Below are positions 43,926 to 57,520 of a stretch of 64,000 bases of DNA, piece by piece. The position numbers and the translations under genes are program-made. This DNA is from Prinsepia uniflora. Lineage: Eukaryota; Streptophyta; Magnoliopsida; Rosales; Rosaceae. The notes beneath the pieces were generated by a model, which did not search any database, was not told where the DNA came from, and was given only the letters and a program-made list of their open reading frames with translations. Numbering within the stretch: the stretch's first letter is position 1; the number at the start of each line of letters is the position of its first letter. Location: positions 75,372,916 to 75,436,915 of the forward strand of contig CM064866.1 in NCBI GenBank assembly GCA_032719365.1, given 5' to 3'.

Positions 43926-46900
43926 ATTTGGGGCAGCACTCTACCAGCATCGAGTTCAGCATCTCAGACTGCCAGCAGTCGGGCACGCGGTGTTGTGCGT
44001 GGCCGTGGCCGTGACCGAGGGGGTAGAGGACGGGATCGACAGACAGAGTCTACAGCTCGAGTTTATGTTGTTACACGCCAGCAGGCTAGATCCACGGCGG
44101 GAGTGGTGACAGGTACTGTACACATTTATGGTATTGTTGTTCGTGCATTGATGGATTCGGAAGCAACTCATTCTTTCATTTCACCACGTTGTGCGGGTCT
44201 GTTGGGCCGTGAGGTGACCGCACTTGAGCACGAGATGGGTGTGGGGACACCGATGGGTGTGACCTACCAAGTGAACCAGGAGATACGAGCTTGCCCTGTG
44301 GAGATTGAGCGAGTCGAATTTCCAGCAGATTTGATTCTTATGAATGTGTACGACTTCGACGTGATACTGGGTGTTGATTGGTTGTCAGAGTACAATTCGA
44401 TCATCGACTGTAGTAACATGCAGTTGACTTTGAGAGGTCCGGAAATTCCGGAGGTGATATTTCAGGGAGAGTGTGGAGACGCATCACCCAAGGTAATATC
44501 TGCACTCACAGCTACAAAAATTTTACAGAAGGGATGCCAGGGCTATCTTGCGTATGTGTTAGAGTCTACTGATGAGTCTTTGAGGATTGAGGATATCCCG
44601 ATTGTGTGGGAATTTCCTGATGTCTTTCCAGGGGATTTACCTGGATTACCACCACCCAGGGAGATCGACTTTACGATCGAGTTACTCCCCGGGACTCGAC
44701 CGATTTCGCAAGCACCGTATCGTATGGCACCGGCAGAGCTACGGGAATTGAAAATCCAATTACAGGAACTGGTGGATCTAGGGTTTATCCGACCCAGTAC
44801 ATCACCATGGGGAGCGCCGGTCTTATTTGTGAAAAAGAAGGAGGGTAGTTTGCGGTTGTGTGTGGATTATAGGCAGTTGAACAAAGCCACGGTAAGGAAT
44901 CAGTATCCCTTACCCAGGATCGATGATTTGTTTGATCAGTTACGAGGAGCACGATATTTCTCCAAGATAGATCTGAGGTCAGGATACCATCAGCTGAAAA
45001 TAGCCGAGGGGGATGTTCAGAAAACAGCTTTTCGAACGAGGTATGGGCATTATGAGTTCTTGGTGATGCCTTTCGGACTGACGAATGCACCAGCTGCATT
45101 CATGGACTTGATGAATCGGGTCTTCCGAGCGTACTTGAATAAATTTGTGATCGTGTTTATCGACGACATCTTGGTGTATTCCATGAGTGTCAGGGCTCAT
45201 GAGAAGCACTTACGAATGGTATTGGGTAAACTACGACAGGAGCAGCTATATGCCAAGTTAAGCAAATGTCAATTCTGGCTAAATAGTATTGGATTCTTGG
45301 GGCACATTATATCACCCGAAGGGATAAGTGTGGATCCTCAGAAAACGGAGGCTGTGACAAATTGGCCAAGATCGACTACGGTGACGGAAGTGCGAAGTTT
45401 TGTTGGGTTAGCAGGCTATTATCGGAGATTCGTAGAGGGTTTCTCCCAGATTGCCGCACCGTTGACTCGGTTAACAAGGAAAGGGGTGAAGTTTGTGTGG
45501 GATGAGCAGTGTGAACAGAGTTTTCAGGAATTAAAGTTCCGATTAACCACTGCACCTGTCATTGCCTTACCGGACAACAATGGAGAATTCGTGGTATATA
45601 GTGATGCATCGCTGCAGGGTTTGGGTGGTATATTGATTCAGAATGGAAAAGTTATTGCCTACGCATCTCGGCAGTTGAAGACGCACGAATTGAACTACCC
45701 TACTCATGATTTGGAATTGGCGGCGGTGGTTCCTGCTCTAAAGTTCTGGAGACATCATTTGTTCGGTGTGACATGCCGAATATTCACCGATCACCAGAGT
45801 CTTAAACATCTGTTCACTCAAAAGGAACTCAACATGAGACAGCGGAGATGGTTGGAATTGTTAAAGGATTATGATTGTACCATTGAGTACCATCCTGGAA
45901 AGGCAAATGTTGTGGTTGATGCACTTAGTAGGAAGTCGGCAAGATCAGTTGCGCATTTGAGATTGGTGTACCTTCCCTTGTTGGTGGAACTTCGGAAGAG
46001 CGGAGTTATGTTAGGGATGGACGACCAGGGAGCCTTACTGGCTAGCTTTCATGTGCGACCAGTGTTGGTCGACAGGATCATTGCGGCTCAACTACAAGAC
46101 CAGATACTCTGTGACTACAGGAACGAGGTTGAGTCCAGACAGAGACAAGATTTCTCCATCCGGGGCGATGGAGCATTAGTGAAGCTTGGGAGATTGTGTG
46201 TACCTGTGGTACCAGAGTTGAGGAGAGAGATTTTAGACGAGGCCCACAGTTCGGCCTATGCTATGCATCCAGGAGGGACGAAGATGTACCGTACTCTCCG
46301 GGACTATTATTGGTGGCCAGGGATGAAGAGGGAGATAGCTGAGTATGTCAGCAAGTGTTTGATCTGTCAGCAGGTCAAGGCAGAACGGCAGCGTCCATAT
46401 GGGGCTATGCAGCCACTTCCAATCCTGCAATGGAAGTGGGATCATATTACAATGGACTTTGTCTTCAAGTTACCGAAGACAAGGAGTGGATTCGATGGGG
46501 TTTGGGTGATAGTGGATCGGTTAACTAAATCAGCGCATTTTCTGCCTGTACGTGAGACGTACAAGCCCAACCGTTTGGCCCAGCTATTCATTAATGAGAT
46601 CATCTGACTGCACGGAACCCCGGAGTCGATCGTATCGGATCGGGATCCGCGTTTCACTTCCAGATTTTGGAGGAGTCTGCAAACTGCCTTAGGTACGAAC
46701 TTGCATTTTAGTACAGCATTCCATCCTCAGACCGACGGACAGTCTGAAAGGACAACACAAACTCTCGAGGACATGATGAGAGCCTGTGTGTTGCAATTCC
46801 AGGATTCGTGGGCTGATCGATTGCCATTGATGGAGTTTGCCTACAATAACAGCTACCATGCGAGTATAGGGATGGCACCCTATGAGGCACTGTATGGTCG

Positions 46901-47492
46901 ACAGTACAGAACACCTGTATGCTGGATGGAGATCGGAGAAAGAACCGCAGTGGGGCCGGATTTGATGGATATGACCCAGGAGACAGTTCGGGTTATTCGG
47001 GAGAGACTGAAGGCGGCCCAGGATCGTCAGAAGAGCTATGCGGATCGACGGATCCGAGATTTGGAGTTTGAGGTGGGTGACTTTGTCTTTTTAAAGTTAT
47101 CGTCGTGGAAAGGAATTCTCCGATTTGGACGACGTGGGAGATTGAGTCCCCGTTATATCGGACTTTATGAGATTGTCGAGAGAATTGGTCCAGTGGCTTA
47201 TCGTTTAGCATTATCTTCGGAACTTTCCCGAGTACATGACGTATTTCATGTATCGATGCTACGGAAGTATCTTCGGGATGACTCTCATGCACTACAGGAA
47301 CAACCACTGGAACTGATGACAGATTTGAGTTTCGAGGAACAGAGAGTGCAGATTTTGGATCGGAAGGAAAAGGTCTTAAGGAACAAGAAGATTCCATTGG
47401 TTAAGGTGCTATGGCGGAACCACGAGGTGGAAGAAGCAACATGGGAACCTGAGGAGTTGATGAGGGAGCAGTACCCATATTTGTATGAGTAA
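43890..47492 (+). pseudogene. pol: Ty3 pol (PR-RT-RH-IN-chromodomain), one stop
   Basis: Counting from the Met at 43995: protease motif at residues 54-60 reads DSEATHS, where the family normally has DSG. Reverse transcriptase has FIDD at 388-391. RNase H starts near 530 (YSDAS). Integrase has an HHCC zinc region (about 750-790), then D, D and E catalytic positions. A TGA at 46605-46607 interrupts the integrase core, and the same frame then runs on to 47492. The last ~40 residues (VLWRNHEVEEATWEPEEL) look like a chromodomain. RT and RNase H appear intact. Confidence 0.93.
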
Positions 47493-47514
47493 ATTTCGAG
47501 GACGAAATTTCTAT

Positions 47515-47527
47515 AAGGTGGGTAGAT
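47515..47527 (+). other. Polypurine tract
   Basis: AAGGTGGGTAGAT directly precedes the 3' LTR. The same G-rich motif precedes the LTRs at 57521 (+) and 16575 (minus). Confidence 0.8.
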
Positions 47528-50135
47528 TGTAACGACCCGAACAAAAAATAATAATATTTTAATATAAAAAGACTATTTTGCCCTTGAGGGGAAAAACTTT
47601 GACTTTTAACCTGGGAAATAATTTGGACTTTGACCCATGACTATGACGTAGGTCGGGATGTCACGAATCCGTAGGCAGGCGGCACGCCGAAATCGGAGTT
47701 CGTATGAAGAAGTTATGGTCAAGGGAAGCGTTTAGCGGAATTTACGAACCGAGAACAACGGAATAAAATATTAATTTATTATGGGAATCCGTGCCAAACT
47801 CATATTTAAATCAAACCAGCGGATGAGTGACAAGTGTCACTCATCCAAGTCAAAACTATTCCAATAAAGTAACCTTACCACTATTTCCTCATTTTATAAT
47901 AATTTAATTTTCCCTCCATAATTCCTAACCCTTGGATCTCTGCCCAAATGAATCCCAGCCCTCCATTTCCTTTGTTTTTTTTTCTCTATTCCTGCACGTT
48001 CATGTTCTCTGGGGAGAAAACACAAACACACACATCCATCCCACCTAAACCGTGCAACCCATTTCCCTTCCATTTTCTCTCAACCCAAACGATCGAACCA
48101 GCGGCCCTCACACCACCAGCCGACCACCCACAGCACCACCATCACCCACTGATCATCACCGTACATCACCGGCGACCACCACCCCATTTCCCCTACCCTG
48201 AACTGCCGTGCAAACTCAAACCCGAAACACAGAGGAATCGGGTCCAAGAAGCAAAACTCGACATCCACACCACCTCGACGTAAGGGAAGCTCCAGTCTAC
48301 ACCGTGAGGACCCCAGGAGCATAACTGGACGACGGCGAAGGCTACGGCGGCGACACGGCGGCGGTAAGAAGCAAAACCCGAGAACCCCGTTTTTCTTCCC
48401 TGTTTCGAACCAACCTATTTTGATGCTTAGAAATCGATTAATTGGTTATAGACATGTCCTAGGGTTAGAGACGAGTTGATTGGGACCGGTTTGGACGACG
48501 GAGACGGCGTGGATTGCCGGAGACGACGATCGGATTTTGACCGTGAGTTTCAGCGACGCTCTGGTAAGTTTCTTCCCGTTTTCTTCCTATTTTGAGGTTA
48601 CAGAGCCATAGAACAGACCTAGACGACCCTATTGGAATGAACCCCGTCGAAAATGGTGTCCGGAATCGTACGGTGGAATCGAGTCAAGCCGTGGGTCGAC
48701 GGCGACCCGGTTCCAGTAAAACGGTCGACCCAGTACTGTAGCAGTGATGACGTCATCATGATGACGTCACCTCTAACATCATGATGACGTCATCCTGTCA
48801 GAAATTGTCAGACCAGGGACCAATCAAAACATGCCATGTGTCACCTGACATGTGTCAGTGATGACGTCATGCTGACGTCAGTGTACTGTAGCAGCGTTGA
48901 CCAGGCGCGTGGGGGCGCGTGTGAACAGTGATTTTGGTGGGGCCGAAACCATTTTCAAGGTTTCGACGATACGGATCCAATGGAGGTGGTTTCGTGTCGA
49001 TCGGAGATTGTTAAGTTAGTCAAAATGGGGTTTGAAGCACCGGGAAAAGTGCCCGGGATGCGATTTTGAGGCGGATCTGTTCTAGGGTCTTGGTATTGAT
49101 GTTATAGGGTCCTTAAGTAACTCTCAGGTATAATAATATAGGTTTTTAGAGATCGTTGAGCAGCAAGGACCGAGTGTGAGTGGGATGTTTGATTTATAAA
49201 AGGCTTGCATGCATAAACTGTTTTACTATTTCCACTTATGATTTCGATGAGTCTTATATGAACTGTGTATATATGCTATTACAATGTTTTGGGCATGAGA
49301 CCCGTCTGGATTATATGTGGATTTTGTTTGGGATGTCCGGGGGGACATAGGGTAAACTATACTGTTATTGTACTGTACTTTCCTACCTGTGTATATTGTC
49401 TCCTCCAGGGAGGGTCGTTGGCCTGGGTGGACCCTGGAGTAGTCACGGGGCCCTGACTGAGTGAAGTTGACCCCCGTTGGGCTGCTTACTCTCAGGAAGG
49501 CATGTTCATATACCTCGCGCAGTGACCGGGATACAGGGAGCTGATGTACCTAGAGAGTCTCGGGTGTGAGACCCTGAGTGGCAACGCGTAGCCTTAGAAC
49601 CGTGACATCATTTGAGTTGGGTTTTATAGTGCACTGATATGTTAGTTTCTCCTTTCGATTATTATTGTGGTTTTATGGTTATGATTTCATTATGACATTA
49701 TGTTTTCACTGCATGCAAGATTTGGAAAACTGAGGGGTAAAACCTTATGATTATATTATTATTAAATTGATTTATAAACTGTTATTTTGGCCCACTCACT
49801 CTTGTTTTACTGACCCCTCCAGACCCTGACACGGAAATAGAGGAGGAGGACCCGGAGGAGGAGGAAGAGGCTTAGTTGTTTAGCTGTGCACCTGTACACC
49901 CACTTGTGGGTAGGTTGAGCACCGAATAAATGTACTATGACTATTGTGCTCACGTGTTGTATTTTACTTTCCCTTGTCTGACAGTATCGCTTTAAACAAT
50001 GTTAATGTACGTTATCTAGCTGTTTGAATAATTGGTTTTTATTTAAGGGTAATTTTGGTATGTTTAGAGTCATTGTCAGACGGGAGCGGGGCACGTCCCC
50101 GAGTGGTCCCAGTGGGATTGGGACGGGTCCTGTCA
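47528..50135 (+). repeat. 3' LTR of the chromovirus-like element (2608 bp)
   Basis: Colinear with 40337-42944 at an offset of 7191. It carries the same palindrome (47821-47846) and TGACGTCA cluster. Confidence 0.95.
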
Positions 50136-51593
50136 GAGTTGGTCTGGGCCCTTTGAATCGATCTGGGCCTATATGGTATAAACACACTTCAAAATCACAA
50201 AAGATTCAATCTGCAAGGGAGAGCAACAAAGAAAGCAACAAAACAAAACAAATATGCTCATCAGGTTTGAAGCTAGGCACATCAGGTTTCACTCCCTTGT
50301 TCTTCATTTCCTAAAATAACTCAACCCCTTCATGAGTTATCTTTTGTGAAGCCAATCCTAGTGTTTACACCCGGAAAAATTTTACATGGGCTGAAGAAGG
50401 GATGATAAGAGATTATATGCCCAATATACGAAGCCCAAAATGCCCAATTTGCGAAGCCCAAAATGACAACTTCAAGACGTGGAGAAGAAGTCGGTCCATA
50501 GTGATATAATCCCTCCTTTTTCATGAGACAAAAGGGGATGTTTGAGGAAAACAATTGTTGCATGGAGCCCCGTAGAAGTCTACTTGGGAGATGACCATCC
50601 CCAAACTGCTTATACAAGGAGAGTTAAATGGTTATGTTATAGGCAGTTAAATAATTTGTCAATTAGTTAAGTGGTTAAAAACTATACTCACAACATTAAA
50701 AAGATGATTTAAATGGTTATAACCATAAGCATACCATTTAAATAATGGATAATTATAAATAGGTCCAATTTTTGAGTTCAATTTATAAATTAATACACTA
50801 TGGTAAATAGAGATAGTAAAAAATAAAATAAAACGTTTTTTTATTAGTTGTCAAATTATATCATTATTTTTAGCCCGTTATTTTTTAAACAATTATAAGT
50901 GTACCATTATATATTATATTTATATACCTACCAATATCTGATTGTAGACTTACATGTAAATTAAATAATATTACCTACTTAACTCTCCCGTATAAATAAG
51001 ATATATATATATATATAAATTCTAATTGTATCATAATAGGTATATATTTTTTAATATCCTTATCTCAAAAGAAAATAAAATAAACAGGTTCTTATTAATT
51101 TACATACAAAAAGTAATAAGATAAATAACGTACATGTAATTCTATGACTCTTCAAAAGTATCAGATGTTATTCGATAAAACAAATATAAAATAAATCTTT
51201 TGAAATTTAGTTAGAATTATTATAATTTAATTAATTTTGAAAAATAAATATAAAATAATAATATTTAAAATTTGAAAGTTTCTCATCAATATCTGAAAAA
51301 AATAATATAAACGGTATTTAAAAACTTAAAAAAACAAAACCAGAAAAAGAATACAGTAAAAATCTTAAAAAAAACAATAATTAGACTATTTTATATGTTG
51401 AGTTGACTAATTTATAAGTTAAACTCAAAAATTGAACTAATTTATAATTAATACTTTAAATAATTGGTTAAACTGTAACCATACTATTTAGATAAATGGT
51501 TCAAGCATTGTGGAACTCAAAATCACTCGAAAATTGTGAAACTGTCATGTGGCCCATAATTCCCAAAATGTCCAAATTGTCTCTGGTAATTAC
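50136..51593. other. Intergenic, AT-rich, no gene
   Basis: No coding region or element end could be defined. Part of it may belong to the LTR of the Tat-like element that ends near 52696. Confidence 0.4.
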
Positions 51594-51601
51594 ATTAACA
51601 G

Positions 51602-52304
51602 TAGCCCTGGACATGGTTCGGTATGCAGGTGATACTGGAACCGTACCAAATAATTTTAACCGGTTCGGTATGGAATGGTATTTCTAAATATAAAATTGAT
51701 ACCGTACCGTACCGTACCAATTATATTCGATACGGTTTCGGTTTTGAAGCCAAATTTATAATTTCATTTATTTATTACTTGATTCAATGTCTAAAAGCAA
51801 CATTTTGATAAAATTCAGAAATTTAAACTCTTGTTGGGTAACAAATATTGTTCAAAATGTATAGAAAATTCATAACCCAATCAATTTCAATACATCAACT
51901 AAAATTAACAAAATTAACTAAAAAACCCTAACAAACAATTAAATCTATCAACTAAAAAACTCTTAAAATAAAATTAAATCTATAAACTAAATTAATATAC
52001 AACTAAATCTATCAACTAAATTAATATACAATTAAATCCATTATTAGCTATTAGATTATTAGGGGTTTTTTATGGTTGAATTTAATTTAATTTTTAATTA
52101 ATTAAAAAAATTAAAACCGGTTCAGTTTCGGTATGGGACGGTATTCTGTAACATCGAAACCGATCCCGTACCGATTTAAACCGGTACAGTATCGGTACGG
52201 TACCGATCATCCTTTCGGTTTTACTATTCAGTTTTTTTTTTTCCGATTTGGTATGATACGGGACGGGATGGTTTCGGTATGTCGGGACAATATGCCCACC
52301 CCTA
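51602..52304. mobile_element. hAT MITE (703 bp)
   Basis: A perfect 8-bp TSD ATTAACAG flanks it (51594-51601, 52305-52312). Ends are TAGCCCTGGACATGG and, on the other strand, TAGGGGTGGGCATATTG. Subterminal regions are dense in CGGTAC/ACCGGT words on both sides of an AT-rich core. It has no coding capacity. Confidence 0.85.
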
Positions 52305-52429
52305 ATTAACAGCTTACAGACATCTGCATATTAAATGATATATTTACCAGCCAAATATATTATTTAATCGGGTTAAAACCTCAATAACATTAATATTCTC
52401 CTCGAAAATCAATTTTCATTATTCTTAAG

Positions 52430-52696
52430 AATGGGCAATTATTATTAATATTAAATTATTATAATTGTCATCACAATTGTCATTATTCTTAATAGAGACG
52501 TTCATTTCACTTTCAAGGTACTTCGATTCATCACTACTTAAACTCTTGTGATTTATCTCTCAAATTTGACTTAAGCATTGGAATGTTCTTATTCAAACAA
52601 CCCTCTGGGGATTTGATCGAAACAAATGATTACTTTTTGTTTGCAAGGATCGAGGAGACTTTTGCGAGCGTGTACAAATTCTGCTTCAACAATTGG
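52430..52696 (+). mobile_element. 3' end of a Tat-like LTR
   Basis: 'ttgacttaagcattggaatg', 'ttgcaaggatcgaggagac' and the ending 'aaattctgcttcaaca' follow the order of R-U5 in Tat-lineage Ty3 LTRs. A decayed primer site (ATTGGTTC) follows. The 5' limit is unknown and a hAT MITE lies just upstream. Confidence 0.5.
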
Positions 52697-53179
52697 TTCT
52701 TTCATTAAGAGATTTGAGAAATACTCAAGCAGTGCTGTCACATTCGTTTATCGTTCATCAATATTGTTCAACGTTCATTAACCTTGTTCATCATTCATCA
52801 TACTTCGTTCATCGTTCATCGACACTGTTCAAAGTTCTTGAAAGTTGTTCATTGTTCTTCAACAACTTTTTGTTCAATCCAACATAGTTAAGACATGTCG
52901 ATCCATTCGATCAGATGATGATGGTGTTTCAGCTTCTGCAACACAAACTAGGAACGACGTGTACATTGTGATTATAGAGGAACACCAAAGTCATGATCGA
53001 CGTGTGATTATTGAGGCGCCTATGGGGATGCAGGGATCGATTCTAACTTTTGGATTCGAAACCTTCCCCATCCCAAAAACTCATGCACCTGCATTAGAAG
53101 AATGAGCTACAGCTTTTCAACAAACCAGTGGGCGATTTTTGGGAAAATCGTCAAGGTAGTGTCAGCTTTATGGAAACAG
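52697..53179 (+). pseudogene. 5' internal part of the Tat-like element
   Basis: Leader and possible start of gag. An open stretch at 52845-53105 has no clear domain. It is cut at 53179 by the non-autonomous LTR element and continues at 60454. Confidence 0.45.
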
Positions 53180-56157
53180 TGTAACGACCCGTCCCGGGAG
53201 TCGGGATTAGAGAAGTGATTAGTAACGGATTAGTTGAGTTAGCTGAGTTAATCGGTGGTTAGTGGGTTACTTTTGGACTTTTGGTGCAGAATGACGATTT
53301 TGCCCCTGGAATTGGCAAAATGTTGACTTTTAGTTCGGATGGTCAATTGGGCAATGACGGATGACCGTGACGCAGTTTGGGACGTCACGAGTCCGTAGAC
53401 AGGTGGCACGTCCGATTTGGACAATCGGACAAAAAGTTATGTTGTTCGGAAGGTTAAGGGCGTTACCGTAATCAAGGGAAAATGTTGACTTTTTGCTGGA
53501 CGCTTGGTTTTCAGGTAGACCGAGGACTGTTAGATAGGTCTCGACGTCCTGAGTTCAACGACAGGTGGCATGCTTTCATCGGACATAGGACGGGTGAGTT
53601 ACGGGTCTAGAACGGCGAAGGGCTAAATGGTAATTTTGACTTGTAGGGGCATTTTGGTCTTTTTGGTGCATTGGGATTTGTGCAAATAAGATGAGGACAA
53701 GTGTACAGGTGTCATTGGATATTTTGAATTGGAACCATGGGATTGGGACACGTGCCCTATGTCTAGTGGGTTCTAGTGTTGTGCACGGTGAAATTAAAAT
53801 GGGTGAGCAATGTGTATTAGTGTGTTCGAAGAGGGAGAAACAGAGACTGGGATTGAGAGAATTTGATCGTTGGCCGTGTGAGTTGTGTGTCCTGGTGATT
53901 GAGTGAGTGACTAGAAACTGAGTGAGAGTTGGTGAGTGAGTTGTGAGGGCAGGTCGTGTGAGGAAAACGTGGTGTGTGAGGGGTGAGTTCTCAGAAGAAC
54001 AGAGAGGGAGTTTGGTGGTGGTGCTGCCGTGCTTGATCAATTGTGGTGGCTGGTGGCGTTCAGAGGACGGAGGAGGACTTGGGGAGCGCGTAGGCACGGC
54101 AGAGCTCATGGCGGCGGCCTGAGCGCAGGTAATTCCTTCGATTCTTTTCGATGCTCTATTTTTCCGTTTTGATTCAAACGATTAGTCGTGAAGCTAGGGG
54201 CTGAGTCGAGGTGTCTGGTAGGTTCTAATCGACTCCTTAGGTCCTTAGGAACCTGTAGATGTCGAAGCCGTGATGGGGGGTGGCACGGGTGGTCGGATTG
54301 AAGAATAGAGGTTTTTGTTGGTCACGGGTTCGAGCTAGGGACGACGGGTTAGAGGCCGTGTTGTCATGTTTGGTTGAGGGGAATGGATTGCTGGGTTGAG
54401 GACGAAGAGACTGGTGGAAAAAGGAAGGAAAATGGTGGACGGACGGCGGAGAACTGGCCACGCCGGTCCAGGATAGTGCACTGTCTCGAGATAGGAGATG
54501 AACAGTGACTGTGTGCAGGCGCGTGAGGCCCACGCGCAGCCACTTTGAGCGGCGTGAGAGGCCCACGCGCAGCCACTTTGGACGGCACGTGGGGGCACGT
54601 GCGGTGGTTTCTGAGGAAGGTTCCAACATAGTTTTTGGTCTAATCGATGTAAGGAGTCTTTTGGGATAAGTTTTGGGACGATCGGACGTTGTTTCGGGTT
54701 AGTTCTGTGGGATCGAAGGTTTAGGGTTCCGTTTAAAGTACGTTTAGAAGTTCGGGAAAATTATGGGACTTGAGTATAACTTTTGTGAAGTAGTTAGTAA
54801 CCTCGTTATGGGTTTTGGATAGGTTCGGGAAAGCCGAGGATAGCGGGATGGCCGAGGACGACGTAAGTGCTCGCGTATCGAGGCGACGTCGGAATGGTCT
54901 GTGAGTGGACTTTGCTTTCTAACTCTTGATGCATGCATATATGTTTTTATATATTTTTTCTATACTTGATTCTATGATTTGAATTATGATCTTGATATTT
55001 TACGGTTTTGCACGTTCTTCGAGGTATTTTATGGAATTTCACGTTTTACGAGATTTCGTATGAACTTGTGATTTGACTGTGGTTTTAAAGATGATTTGAT
55101 TTCAATGATTTGAAAGCGATTTCGGAAAAGTGATTTTGGGCTTGGAGCCCTGTTTCTGAGATTTCGATAAAGGAGTTTTCGGTTTTGGTTTTGAGGATTG
55201 GAAAGGAAGTCTGGATTTGGGTTCAGGACAGTGGTTCCGGATGCTAGCTTACAGAATCATTGTTGCGGATTCGGAGATAGATTTTTTGTGGTTTTCACTG
55301 TTTCTTGAAAAAAGGTTTTGGGTTTAAAGACCCAGAAAAAGAGAAAAAACCCACTGGATCTGGTTTTGAGTTTAAAGACTCGGATTGATTGACGGGGGGA
55401 GGGCCTTGGATTGATATGTTTTGAGTTTAAAGACTCGGTATATGTTTTGAGTTTAAAGACTCGGATATGATACCCCCCGAGGCCTGTGATTGTGTTTTGA
55501 GTTTAAAGACTCGGAAATCCCGGGAAGGCCTAGCTATTGCGCATTGTGTTTTGAGTTTAAAGACTCAGGCGCACTTTAGATCTAGTATCTTGTATGATTG
55601 ATGTTTTTCACTGGTTTTCCGATGTTTTGGGCAGTGGCCCGGATGAAGTGGATTTGACGAGTTTTGGGACTGAGTTCCCGGATTTGAGATTGATTTGAGA
55701 TTTGAGGCTGAGGCCTGGATTTGAATAACGGTTTTGATACGGGTTTTCAAATGGTTTTTCTTGGATGGTTTTTTATATGAATGGTTTCATGACTTGAAAT
55801 GATATGCATGCATTGGTGTTTTGCGTGGAGGGTATAAATGTAATTGTTTTATGAACTATTTTTAAACTTATATTTTATTTTTGTCCACTCACAGTCTTTT
55901 CGTGTTTTCGATACCCTCCAGGTTGTTGCGGTGCAGGCTGTTGGTCGAGAGAGACGGAGACATCACACGTACGTTCCACAGTAGACTTTGCGCACTCTGG
56001 GAAGTTCAGTAGTTTTGGACGGTCGAATCGAGAATCCCTTGTCTGGCTTACGTGTCACGTGGAGGTTGGACGTCTGTTTAACCTTCGTGTCATGTGTAAG
56101 TTAGACGGGAGTAGGGTTTAGCCCTTAATCCCGGGGGATTAGGGGTGGGCCCTGACA
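53180..56157 (+). repeat. 5' LTR of the LARD-like element
   Basis: Begins TGTAACGACCCGTCCCGGG and ends GGGCCCTGACA. The GAGTTTAAAGACTCGG cluster is at about 55318-55570. Confidence 0.92.
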
Positions 56158-57520
56158 ATTGGTATCAGAGCGAGGTTTCGGATGTTCTGCGCGAGATTTG
56201 GTTCCCATAGTCGTAGGTTCGTCGACTTAGGTGGTGTGATACTACTGTGGATGTGATGTCTGGACGCGGAACAGCCCGACAACAACCTGGATACGATAGT
56301 GATCGTACGTTGAGGTGGTTGGATAGCAGCGTTTGAGGGTACTAGTCGCTCGATACGCGGTACGAGGTAAGACGTATGTCGGCTTAGGGCCAGAACGGTT
56401 AGTGTGTTGGCACTGGTTTTGCTTGATGGATGGACCGTAAGGGTCAGGGATATACTAGCAGGATTCACCTGGATGGTAGCCGGTGAGATACGGATGAGTA
56501 GGTTGGTCGGCCTGAGGGGCCTGAGAGTAGTTCGTTGAGTTAGTAAGATACGTAGGCCGAGGAGGCCGATTGTTGGTGGCCGAGGAGGCCGATTGTTGGT
56601 GGCCGAGGAGGCCGATTGTTGGTGGCCGGTTGGGCCGGATGGCGTTTGGATGTTGATCAGATGGATTGGTGACCTTTGGTCAGTTGGGTTGAGTTTGGAA
56701 TTGTGCGGCTACGAGTAGCCGGATGCCTTGATGGCAGGGTCTAGGAACTACTGTGAGACTCGAGGGATTTTTCCCCCTAGTGATGGTCTTAGTCGGGTGT
56801 GACGACCCGAGTGGTAAGGCTATAGTGAACCAAGGGCAATTGAGGGTTTGGATAACCCGGATGATAGGGATGATTGAGGAAACCCGTGGAATTACTGGAT
56901 TATAGTGAGAAGTACCTGAGGGAAACCGTGAGTTGGGGTTTGTGGTATCGTGGTCCTTGTGGTTTGGGTCGACTTACGGCCGGATTGGAGATGGTGCTGC
57001 TAGGTGCAGCCGAGGTAGTGGGTGCCTGGTGGATGACTCTAGACGAGGGTTCGTACTCAGAGTGAGGTAGTGATGACCATGGGTTGGTCCTGTATCAGGA
57101 CGAACGGTCAAGATGTCGTTGGTTCATCAGAGTAGAGCAGTGGAAGAACGCTGGACCTAGGCTCGTGCTTGGGATTGTCTAAGGTTCGTAAGTGTTGATT
57201 GTGATTCCGAGAGTTAGTGTCTTCGTTGGTGGTTGGAGTGGAGCCTCGGGCAAGATGTGATGCGATCATCAAAAGGAGTGATATTGATACGGATGTGCAT
57301 ATACCGTGGTCTGGGTGCGGACACATGGTCGTGATCCGTAGAAGTTGAGGATCACCTAAGGCTCGTGGAGTTGAGTTGGTTTCCGGAAGGTAGAGATGAT
57401 AGGTTGGGAACTAGCAAGAGCAGTTGTGGTTGGGTAAGAGTTGATCACCGAGTAGGAGACCCAGGTGTGGGGTACGAGTTGTGGAATTTCGGGGACGAAA
57501 TTCTTTTAAGGGGGGTAGAT
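56158..57520 (+). other. Internal region of the LARD-like element
   Basis: Primer site, then a short gag-like ATG frame ending at about 56331, then non-coding sequence. Three exact 23-bp tandem units ('ccgaggaggccgattg...') lie at 56557-56625. It closes with 'ggaatttcggggacgaaatt' and the purine tract. Confidence 0.75.

Larger units (their letters stand above)
40337..50135 (+). mobile_element. Ty3 chromovirus-like LTR retrotransposon (Tekay-like), 9.8 kb
   Basis: Two LTRs of exactly 2608 bp flank a 4583-bp gag-pol region. TSD GAGTC (40332-40336) and GAGTT (50136-50140) differ at one base. The primer site is tRNA-Met type and the purine tract is in place. By eye about 43 mismatches and no net length change separate the LTRs (about 1.6%), so insertion is recent, under about a million years with usual plant rates. 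The element is nevertheless inactive: stops at 43322 and 43887, a frameshift near 43654, a changed protease motif and a stop at 46605. A chromodomain-like C-terminus and long LTRs suggest the Tekay/Del clade. Confidence 0.93.

Noticed and set aside
44785..45209. Minus-strand frames inside the chromovirus-like pol
   Set aside because: Shadows of the sense-strand reverse transcriptase.
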